Shown here piece after piece: positions 24,614 through 32,677 of a stretch of DNA of 32,677 nucleotides (the first letter of the stretch is position 1; each line of letters begins with the position of its first letter). The position numbers were made by a program, and so were the translations under genes. The notes below the pieces were generated by a model. It saw nothing but the letters and a program-made list of their open reading frames with translations. It did no database searches and had not been told where the DNA came from. The stretch is from Alphaproteobacteria bacterium. GTDB lineage: Bacteria; Pseudomonadota; Alphaproteobacteria; UBA2966; CAIVPW01. Where the stretch lies: NCBI GenBank assembly GCA_016869235.1, contig VGER01000018.1, positions 1-32,677 of the forward strand, read 5' to 3'.

Positions 24614-25726
24614 ATGGATGACCTCGACAGCCTGACCAACTCGCTCCTCGCCGAGATCGGCCGCGCCGATTCCGCCGCCGCGCTCGAAGAGCTGCGCATC
24701 GCCGCGCTCGGCAAGAAAGGGACCATCACCGGCCTGGTGAAGACGCTCGGCGCGATGGACGCCGAGGAGCGCAAGGTGAAGGGCGCCGCGTTCAACGCCG
24801 CCAAGGATCGTATCGCCGCCGCCCTCGATGCGCGCAGGGCGGAGATCGCCGCGCGCGAGCTCGATGCGCGCCTCGCCTTCGAGCGCGTCGACGTGACGCT
24901 GCCGGTGCGCGCCGAGGCACAGGGACGCATCCATCCGGTCAGCCAGGTTACCGAGGAAGTGATCGCCATCTTCGCCCACATGGGCTTCACGCTGGCGGAG
25001 GGGCCCGACGTCGAGGACGACTGGCACAACTTCACCGCGCTCAACATCCCGCCCGATCATCCGGCGCGGCAGATGCACGACACCTTCTACCTTCAGGACG
25101 ACAAGGCCGCCGCCGCCCCTGCCGGCGCTGGCGCCGGCGGCAACCGGCCGGCGCTGCTGCTGCGCACGCACACCTCGCCGGTGCAGATCCGCCACATGCA
25201 GGCCAATCGCCCGCCGTACCGCATCATCGCGCCGGGGCGCGTCTACCGCTCCGACTCGGACATGACGCACACGCCCATGTTCCACCAGGTCGAGGGCCTG
25301 GTGATCGACCGCGACATCCACATGGGCCACTTGAAAGGCTGCCTGGAGGAATTCCTACGCGCCATCTTCGGCATCCCCGACCTGAGGTACCGGCTGCGCC
25401 CGTCGCACTTCCCGTTCACCGAGCCGTCCGCCGAGATGGACATCGGATGCTCGCGCAAGGGCGGCGTGCTGAAGCTCGGCGAGGGCGACGACTGGCTGGA
25501 GATTCTCGGCTGCGGCATGGTGCACCCCAGGGTGCTCGAGTACGCCGGCGTCGATTCAAACCAGTGGCAGGGATTCGCCTTCGGCCTCGGCATCGATCGC
25601 ATCGCCATGCTCAAGTACGGCATCCCCGACCTGCGCGCCTTCTTCGAGGCCGACGTGCGCTGGCTGCGCCACTACGGCTTCGCGCCCCTCGACGTGCCGA
25701 CGCTCAGCGCCGGCCTGAACCGGTAG
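24614..25726 (+). CDS. pheS: Phenylalanyl-tRNA synthetase alpha subunit
   Basis: Catalytic subunit of the alpha2-beta2 enzyme that charges tRNA-Phe. 370 residues. N-terminal coiled-coil tRNA-binding arm (about 1-90), then motif 1 region ([46 protein letters not shown]), motif 2 ([23 protein letters not shown]) and motif 3 ([22 protein letters not shown]). A short Ala/Gly insertion (about residues 164-176) separates FYLQDD from [13 protein letters not shown]. Ends 9 bp before pheT. Confidence 0.97.
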   Translation: MDDLDSLTNSLLAEIGRADSAAALEELRIAALGKKGTITGLVKTLGAMDAEERKVKGAAFNAAKDRIAAALDARRAEIAARELDARLAFERVDVTLPVRAEAQGRIHPVSQVTEEVIAIFAHMGFTLAEGPDVEDDWHNFTALNIPPDHPARQMHDTFYLQDDKAAAAPAGAGAGGNRPALLLRTHTSPVQIRHMQANRPPYRIIAPGRVYRSDSDMTHTPMFHQVEGLVIDRDIHMGHLKGCLEEFLRAIFGIPDLRYRLRPSHFPFTEPSAEMDIGCSRKGGVLKLGEGDDWLEILGCGMVHPRVLEYAGVDSNQWQGFAFGLGIDRIAMLKYGIPDLRAFFEADVRWLRHYGFAPLDVPTLSAGLNR

Positions 25727-25735
25727 GGCGCATCG

Positions 25736-28147
25736 ATGAAATTCACTCTGGGCTGGCTCAAGCAGCACCTCGACACCAGCGCGAACGCTCAGCAGGTCGC
25801 CGCCAAGCTCACCGCCGTCGGCCTCGAGGTCGCAAGCGTCTCCGACCCGGCGGCGGCGCTCGCCGCGTTCACCGTTGCCCACGTGCTGGAGGCCAAGCCG
25901 CACCCGCAGGCCGACCGCTTGCGCCTGTGCACCGTGCAGACCGCGTCGGGCACGGTCGAGGTCGTGTGCGGCGCGCCCAACGCGCGCACCGGCATGAAGG
26001 CGGTGTACGCGCCCATCGGCGCCACGATTCCTTCGTCGGGCGACGTGCTCAAGAAGGCCAAGATCCGCGGCGTCGAGTCGAACGGCATGCTCGTCTCCGA
26101 GCGCGAGCTGGGCCTGTCCGACGAGCACGAAGGCATCATCGAATTGCCTCCGAGCGCCACCGTCGGCGCCGCGTTCGCCGCCGTGCGCGGCCTCGACGAT
26201 CCCGTCATCGACATCTCGGTGACGCCGAACCGCGGCGACTGCCTCGGCGTCTTTGGCATCGCCCGCGACCTCGCCGCCGCCGGCCTGGGCACGCTCAAGC
26301 CGCTCGCCATCCGGCCGGTCCCCGGCACGTTCCGCTCGCCCATCGGCGTGTCGCTCAAGCTCACGCCCGCGACGGCGAACGCCTGCAGCTACTTCGTCGG
26401 CCGCACCGTGCGCAACGTCAGGAACGGCCCCAGCCCCGACTGGCTGCAGAAGCGGCTGCGTGCCGTCGGCCTGCGCCCCATCTCGGCGTTGGTGGACATG
26501 ACCAACTACATGTCGTTCGCGTTCGCGCGGCCGCTGCACGTCTTCGACGCCGACAAGGTCAAGGGCAACTTGCACGTGCGCCTCTCGCGCGCCGGCGAGA
26601 AGCTCCTGGGCCTCAACGGCAAGGAGTACGTGCTCGACGATCAGGTCACCGCCATCTGCGACGATAGCGGCGTGCTCGCCATGGGCGGCGTGCTCGGCGG
26701 CGAGCCGTCCGGCTGCACCGAGACGACCAAGACCGTCTTCATCGAGTCCGCGGTGTTCGATCCGCTGCGCACCGCCGCCACGGGCCGCAAGTACGACATC
26801 GTCTCGGACGCGCGCTTCCGCTTCGAGCGCGTCGTCGATCCCGAGTTCGTCGCTCCCGGCATCGAGGAGGCGACGCGCCTGGTGCTGGAGATGTGCGGCG
26901 GCGAGCCGTCGGAGCTGGTGGTTGCCGGCGAGAAGCCCGCCTGGCGGCGCCAAGTCAAGGTGCGGCCGTCACGCGTCAAGGAGCTCGGCGGCCTCGACAT
27001 CCCGGTGTCCGAGGCGAGCCGCGTCCTGCAGGCGCTGGGCTGCACCGCCGAGCACAAGCCCGACCATGCGCTGGTGACGCCGCCCTCGTGGCGGCCCGAC
27101 ATCCACGGCGAGGCCGATCTCGTCGAGGAGGTCGTGCGCATCGTCGGCATCGACCGCGTGCCGGCGGTGTCCCTTCCCCGAGTCGCGGGAGTGCCGCGTC
27201 CCGCCCTGTCGCCCCTGCAGAAGCGCGCCGCCGTCGCACGGCGCACGCTCGCCGCGCGCGGGCTCCTCGAGGCGGTGACGTTCTCCTTCACGTCGGCGCG
27301 GCTCGCGGCGCTGTTCGGCCACGCCGATGCGCGGCTCGTGCTGCAGAATCCCATCTCCGCCGATCTCGACGCCCTGCGCCCGAGCGCGCTGCCCAACCTG
27401 GTCGCCGCCGTCGGCCGCAATCTCGATCGCGCCGCCGAGGACGTCGCGCTGTTCGAGGTCGGTCCCGCCTACCGGAGCGCGACGCCGGAAGGACAGATGC
27501 GCAACGCCGTCGGCGTGCGCCAGGGCCAGGCCACCCCACGCCAGTGGGCGGGCGGCGCGCGCCCCGTCGACGCCTTCGACGCCAAGGCCGATGCGCTCGC
27601 CGTCCTCGACGCGTGCGGAGTGGCGGCGTCCGCCGCCGCCGTCGAGCCCGGCGCGCCGTCCTGGTACCACCCGGGCCGCTCCGGCACCGTCTGCCTAGGG
27701 ACCAGGACAGGACCGAAGACGGTGCTCGCTCACTTCGGCGAGATCCACCCGCGCATCCTGGCCGAGCTCGACATCAAGGGCCCGCTGGCGATGTTCGAGG
27801 TGTTCCTCGAATCGGTGCCGCCGTCCAAGGACAAGGGCACGACCCGGCCGAAGCTCAACGCGCCCGACCTGTTGCCGGTGACGCGCGACTTCGCCTTCCT
27901 GGTGGACGCGGCGGTGCCGGCCGCCACCCTGGTGCGCGCCGCCGAGAAGGCCGATCCCCTCATCGCGGCGGTGTCGTTGTTCGATTCTTTCGCAGGCAAG
28001 GGCATGGAGGCCGGCAAGAAGTCGCTCGCCGTCGCCGTGCGCATCCAGCCGGCGGAGAAGACCCTTACCGATCCCGAGATCGAGGCGGTCGCGCAGAAGA
28101 TCGTCGCCGCCGTCACCAAGGCGACCGGCGGCACGTTGCGCTCTTGA
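25736..28147 (+). CDS. pheT: Phenylalanyl-tRNA synthetase beta subunit
   Basis: 803 residues, normal. N-terminal EMAP-like tRNA-binding domain (about 40-150: VAHVLEAKPHPQADRLRLCTV), B1/B5 domains with the HFDADKVKG-type metal/DNA-like fold, the B3/B4 editing module (VSVTPNRGDCLGVFGIARDLAA), the catalytic-like core, and the C-terminal anticodon-binding FDX domain (PVTRDFAFLVDAAVPAATL ending KATGGTLRS). Edits Tyr-tRNA-Phe in trans to the alpha subunit. Transcribed with pheS. Confidence 0.97.
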   Translation: MKFTLGWLKQHLDTSANAQQVAAKLTAVGLEVASVSDPAAALAAFTVAHVLEAKPHPQADRLRLCTVQTASGTVEVVCGAPNARTGMKAVYAPIGATIPSSGDVLKKAKIRGVESNGMLVSERELGLSDEHEGIIELPPSATVGAAFAAVRGLDDPVIDISVTPNRGDCLGVFGIARDLAAAGLGTLKPLAIRPVPGTFRSPIGVSLKLTPATANACSYFVGRTVRNVRNGPSPDWLQKRLRAVGLRPISALVDMTNYMSFAFARPLHVFDADKVKGNLHVRLSRAGEKLLGLNGKEYVLDDQVTAICDDSGVLAMGGVLGGEPSGCTETTKTVFIESAVFDPLRTAATGRKYDIVSDARFRFERVVDPEFVAPGIEEATRLVLEMCGGEPSELVVAGEKPAWRRQVKVRPSRVKELGGLDIPVSEASRVLQALGCTAEHKPDHALVTPPSWRPDIHGEADLVEEVVRIVGIDRVPAVSLPRVAGVPRPALSPLQKRAAVARRTLAARGLLEAVTFSFTSARLAALFGHADARLVLQNPISADLDALRPSALPNLVAAVGRNLDRAAEDVALFEVGPAYRSATPEGQMRNAVGVRQGQATPRQWAGGARPVDAFDAKADALAVLDACGVAASAAAVEPGAPSWYHPGRSGTVCLGTRTGPKTVLAHFGEIHPRILAELDIKGPLAMFEVFLESVPPSKDKGTTRPKLNAPDLLPVTRDFAFLVDAAVPAATLVRAAEKADPLIAAVSLFDSFAGKGMEAGKKSLAVAVRIQPAEKTLTDPEIEAVAQKIVAAVTKATGGTLRS

Positions 28148-28407
28148 TCGACGGCGCTGCGACTAGAGACGCGAAAAGGCCGCACCAGGGAGGGGATGCG
28201 CCCTTTCGGTTTGTGCGGAGGCCGCGGGGAGGCGCAGCGTCCGTCTCGGTTGCCTGGGCAGCGCGGGGTGGGACTGCCTGCAAGCGCGTCGGTCAGAACC
28301 GATGCAGGAAATCTAGGCCCATCCCGTCCCGCGCACTATTCGGTCGGCTGCGTAGGGGCAAATACGGACCCCGGGGTCCCCGCCGCGCCGCGGGCGGCCA
28401 AAAAATC

Positions 28408-28441
28408 AAAGGGCGCGCCGGGGAGGAATGGCGCGCCCTTT
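28408..28441. terminator. Strong hairpin after pheT
   Basis: AAAGGGCGCGCC (28408-28419) and GGCGCGCCCTTT (28430-28441), perfect 12-bp stem, 10-nt loop. On the plus strand only three T follow. Read on the minus strand it is followed by TTTGATTTTTT, a better T-run. Probably a two-way terminator, 260 bp past pheT. Confidence 0.6.
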
Positions 28442-28770
28442 GCTGCTTGCTTAGGAGAGCATCGGGGGAATGCTCTTCTTCTTGCTCTTGGCCCGCGGCC
28501 AACGCGGGGGGTCGGGGTGGCCGGCGGACGATCAGTTCAACCAACCGATGAGGGGAGGCTACGCCGTGGCCGTGCCCCCCGGCATTCGGCCGACCTTGTA
28601 AAGACGACTCGGCGCTCCCGTAGTTCGCCATGGGCGATGGCTTAGGCCGAGCTAGGCCGCCACGGTTCGGACACATGTCCTTGGAGGTATCCCTCGCCTT
28701 GCATCGGCGGCGCTGCCTCCGTATGGGGCGCTGCAAATGCTTGTGGGGTCGGGCGTTCACCCCGGCGCGC

Positions 28771-28800
28771 CCTCATTGCGTGCACAGCGCAGCAATCCAG
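28771..28800. repeat. Degenerate half of a dispersed alphaproteobacterial repeat
   Basis: TCATTGCG...CAGCGCAGCAATCCAG resembles, from memory, the dispersed 'cattgcgagcgcagcgaagcaatccag' element found in many alphaproteobacterial intergenic regions, and its translation gives the familiar SLRAQRSNPE string. Only one arm is present and it carries about four differences. Confidence 0.4.
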
Positions 28801-29168
28801 AGGTGGCGGTTGCGCGTGCGAATCGAGAATTGGTTCGCGCAGCGCGCGAGACATTTGCGCCAAGTCCTTTCTCAGCCCTTCGATGGTGTCGCCTGCCGCC
28901 GCGACCGGGTCGACGGTCCAGGTGCGGATCGTTCCAACTCACGTCAGTTCCCGCGCTTTGGTCCGTTGACGCCGGGCGCTTGGTGCCCGAAGTAGGCTGA
29001 GACCAAGCACTCGTGATTGTCCCATCGCTTGACCCAAGCCGTGAGCCTCACGATGTCCGTCCGATGCTGCGGGCATGGGCAGAGAATCATGGGACGCTCG
29101 CGCGCCGGCGGGTGAGACGCGCCCCGCGAACGCGGCTGTGGCGGCCGGACTCCGCTGAGACAGCGCTG

Positions 29169-29295
29169 CGGAAATGCGGTGAAAATACGTACCGGATGCG
29201 GCAGCGTTGCGTCACGGATACGGTGCGGCTCTTGCCCCTGGGCGGGGCAGCCCCGACGGACCGGGCCCTCCCACGTATTTCCGCCGCCATTTCGG
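29169..29295. repeat. Imperfect inverted repeat upstream of lepA
   Basis: The arm at 29169-29190 (CGGAAATGCGGTGAAAATACGT) matches the reverse complement of 29273-29295 at about 19 of 23 aligned positions, with an 82-nt spacer that has its own GC-rich hairpin. It could be a small non-autonomous element or a structured leader. Confidence 0.35.
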
Positions 29296-29391
29296 TGAGA
29301 CGGGCGCGCTCCGGACCCGGGGCCGTCGCTCTCTTGGCCAACTTGGCACCCGAGTTGTGAGCCCCCAGCCTAGCTGGTACAAGCCCCCGCC

Positions 29392-31194
<1,803 letters not shown>

Positions 31195-31215
31195 GGTCGA
31201 GGAGACGGCGCCCCG

Positions 31216-31776
31216 ATGACCGAACGCTATGGCGCCAAGGAGTGGGTCGAAATCGTCCGCTCGGTCACCACCACCGTCGCGGTGGCGGTGGCCGGCCTGT
31301 GGGCCTACTCGCAGTTCGATCTCAACCGCGAGCGCTAGCCGCGCGCCGAGATCACCCACGAGGCGCGCCACCTGCAGCTGACGCCGGAAGGCATCTGGCT
31401 GCGCCTCGACGTCGAGATCAAGAACGTCGGCAACACCAAGCTCGCGCTCTCCACTGGCGAGGTGCGCGTGCAGCAGGTGCTGCCGCTGGCCTGCCCCGCC
31501 GCCGGCGACCTCGAGTGCCCGCAGCGCCGCATCGCCGACGGCCTGCCCATCGCCACCGCCACGAACACCCAGGCGCTGTGGCCGATGCTGGCGCGCAAGG
31601 AAGTCGCCTGGCCGGGCGGCGACCACTTCATGGAGCCGGGCGAGACCGAGACGATGGCGTTCGACTTCCTGGTGCCGGTGGGCACCAAGGTCGTGACGTT
31701 GCTCAGCTACTTCCGCAACGCGACGGTGCGCGGCCAGGACGTCGGCTGGTCAAGCACCACAGTGCACGAATTCTGA
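31216..31776 (+). pseudogene. Membrane-anchored protein of unknown function, broken by an in-frame TAG
   Basis: A single frame from ATG 31216 to TGA 31776, interrupted once by TAG at 31336-31338. Before the stop: 40 residues with one membrane segment (EIVRSVTTTVAVAVAGLWAYSQFDLNRER). After it the same frame continues without shift: PRAEITHEARHLQLTPEGIWLRLDVEIKNVGNTKLALSTGEVRVQQVLPL and on to TVHEF, a beta-rich domain with a conserved-looking VEIKNVGNTKL stretch as in immunoglobulin-like extracellular domains. GGAGACGGCG precedes the ATG. Without the stop the protein would be about 186 residues. No family recognised. Confidence 0.7.
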
Positions 31777-31801
31777 TGCGGGCGCGGCGGCAACACCTTC
31801 A

Positions 31802-32440
31802 ATGACCGGCGCAAAGGTCCGGCAGGCGGACGCCGACGCGGTCGCCGCCCAGTACGAGCGCTGGGTCTACCCGAACCCCGTCGCCGACCTCGCTGCGCCC
31901 GAACGCAAGGGCGTGCGCATGGGCGGCGACTTCGAGCGCCACTGGCACACCTTCTGGCCGTCCGAGCCGCCGCGGGAGGACCTCGACGTGCTGGTCGCCG
32001 GCTGCGGCGCCAACGCCGCGGCCGTCTACGCGTTCCACCACCCGCGCGCCCGCGTGGTGGGGCGCGACCTCAGCGCGGCGAGCCTCGCCCACGAGAGGCA
32101 CCTGAAGGACAAGCACGGGCTCGCTAACCTCACCCGGCACCAGGGCCGTATCGAGGAGGTCGCTGCCCTCGGCCAGAGCTTCGACTTCGTCGACTGCACG
32201 GGCGTGCTGCACCACCTGCCCGATCCGGTCGCCGGTCTGCGCGCGCTCGGCTCCGTGCTGCGGCCGGGGGCACCATCGCCGTCATGCTATACGGCCTCTA
32301 CGCGCGCATTGGTTTCCGCATGCTGCGCGAGATGTTCCAGGCGCTGGGGCTGGGCCAGACCGATGCCGACGTCGCCTTCGTCAAGGAGATGCTGGCCGCG
32401 CTGCCGCCCGGGCACATCGCTGAGAAGCGGATCGCCGCTA
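31802..32440 (+). pseudogene. Class I SAM-dependent methyltransferase, frameshifted and cut by an insertion sequence
   Basis: Begins MTGAKVRQADADAVAAQYERWVYPNPVADLAAPERKG. The SAM-binding loop is DVLVAGCGANAAAVYAF, followed by VVGRDLSAASLAHERHLKDKHGL and FDFVDCTGVLHHLPDPVAGLRALGSVLRPG. At about 32267-32271 a run of five G, where six are needed, shifts the frame: the family continuation GTIAVMLYGLYARIGFRMLREMFQAL is read one phase over. The shifted frame remains open (QTDADVAFVKEMLAALPPGHIAEKRIAA) until the insertion sequence starts near 32441. Function lost or, if the G is a base-call error, still truncated by the insertion. Confidence 0.75.
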
Positions 32441-32677
32441 GGTCGTGGACTCATAATGCCTGAGCCAGAGGCGGGTGGCGGCCAGAGCCACGGCTGCCAG
32501 GAAGTTGCGGGCGAGCTTGTGGTAGCGGGTGGCGATGCCACGGAAGTGCTTGAGCTTGTTGAAGAAGCGCTCGACGAGGTTGCGTTGACGGTAGATGGCC
32601 TTGTCGACGGTGCGCTGGACCTTGCGGGTCCTGTGCGTGGGGATGTGGGCGTGAGCCCCGAGGCCCTCGATGTGGGC
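32438..32677 (-). CDS. IS5-family transposase, C-terminal part
   Basis: 79 residues plus stop, entering from the right edge. AHIEGLGAHAHIPTHRTRKVQRTVDKAIYRQRNLVERFFNKLKHFRGIATRYHKLARNFLAAVALAATRLWLRHYESTT. The Y-x2-R-x3-E-x6-K signature of IS4/IS5-type DDE enzymes is complete (YRQRNLVERFFNKLK), supplying the last catalytic Glu. The pattern fits the IS427 group. The stop TAG (32438-32440) appears to use the host TA at the insertion point. Confidence 0.92.
   Translation of the reverse strand, partial: AHIEGLGAHAHIPTHRTRKVQRTVDKAIYRQRNLVERFFNKLKHFRGIATRYHKLARNFLAAVALAATRLWLRHYESTT
32441..32677 (-). mobile_element. IS5-family (IS427-like) insertion sequence, one end
   Basis: The element's end is placed at GGTCGTGGACTCATAATG (32441-32458), directly after CTA. 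The terminal repeat cannot be confirmed because the other end is outside the window. It interrupts the methyltransferase gene. TA next to the junction fits the TA target preference of this group. Confidence 0.8.

Larger units (their letters stand above)
28148..29391. other. 1.2-kb gene-free gap between pheT and lepA
   Basis: No frame on either strand gives a recognisable protein; the translations are Arg/Pro/Gly-rich shadows. The stretch is less regular in base use than the flanking genes. It holds a 12-bp hairpin (28408-28441), a 14-bp perfect palindrome GGACCCCGGGGTCC (28366-28379), a degenerate half of a repeat (28771-28800) and an imperfect inverted repeat (29169-29295). The promoter of lepA should lie at its right end. 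Confidence 0.6.

Noticed and set aside
28630..29360. Three plus-strand frames of 87-121 codons between pheT and lepA
   Set aside because: No recognisable domains, no ribosome-binding sites, and part of the translation comes from a dispersed repeat.
31242..31805. Frame overlapping the broken membrane-protein gene
   Set aside because: Arg/His/Pro-rich shadow in another phase; the membrane segment and beta-rich domain are both in the phase interrupted by TAG.

Overview
The window is about 32.7 kb of GC-rich DNA from an alphaproteobacterium, probably of the Rhodospirillales/Rhizobiales type; I cannot place it lower than class. Evidence for the class: an Hsp20 gene followed by a DUF1150 gene, the kdsD-lptC-lptA-lptB-rpoN order, a short RNase D beside kdsD, a GST-queG pair, an NDUFA9-like epimerase and a perfect CtrA-type box. 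Most of the window is chromosomal core. I see no phage, plasmid, CRISPR or defence locus, and no wholly new multi-gene system. The interest lies in insertions into normally conserved operons, unusual starts and tails, and a cluster of broken genes.

Layout. Positions 1-2.4 kb: end of a sulfotransferase gene, spermidine synthase with a long basic tail, Hsp20 and DUF1150. 2.6-10.7 kb (mostly minus): ptsN, a plus-strand orphan HlyD-type adaptor, then rpoN, lptB, lptA, lptC, kdsD, a CtrA-like box, RNase D and tRNA-Leu(CAG). This strand makes and exports LPS (Kdo precursor, then the Lpt bridge) and encodes sigma-54 and the nitrogen PTS. 10.9-15.6 kb: NDUFA9-like protein, a divergent UppP, then GST, queG and an SDR gene. 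15.6-19.8 kb: a frameshifted SGNH esterase gene, an ABHD10-like hydrolase, and two glycosyltransferases (GT4, GT9). 19.9-28.1 kb: the translation block thrS-infC, then rpmI-rplT, pheS-pheT, split after infC by a minus-strand ArsR/cation-efflux cassette. 28.1-29.4 kb: a gene-free gap with hairpins and a degenerate repeat. 29.4-32.7 kb: lepA, a gene broken by an in-frame amber codon, a frameshifted methyltransferase gene, and the end of an IS5-family insertion sequence that truncates it and runs off the window.

How genes work together: kdsD, lptCAB, the two glycosyltransferases and UppP all serve envelope building. thrS, infC, rpmI, rplT, pheST and lepA serve translation. tRNA-Leu, RNase D and queG serve tRNA maturation. 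The ArsR/CDF pair looks like a self-contained zinc/cobalt efflux unit. Four reading-frame lesions (near 3750, 16020, 31336 and 32270) could be real decay or assembly errors, and should be checked against reads before any is interpreted.
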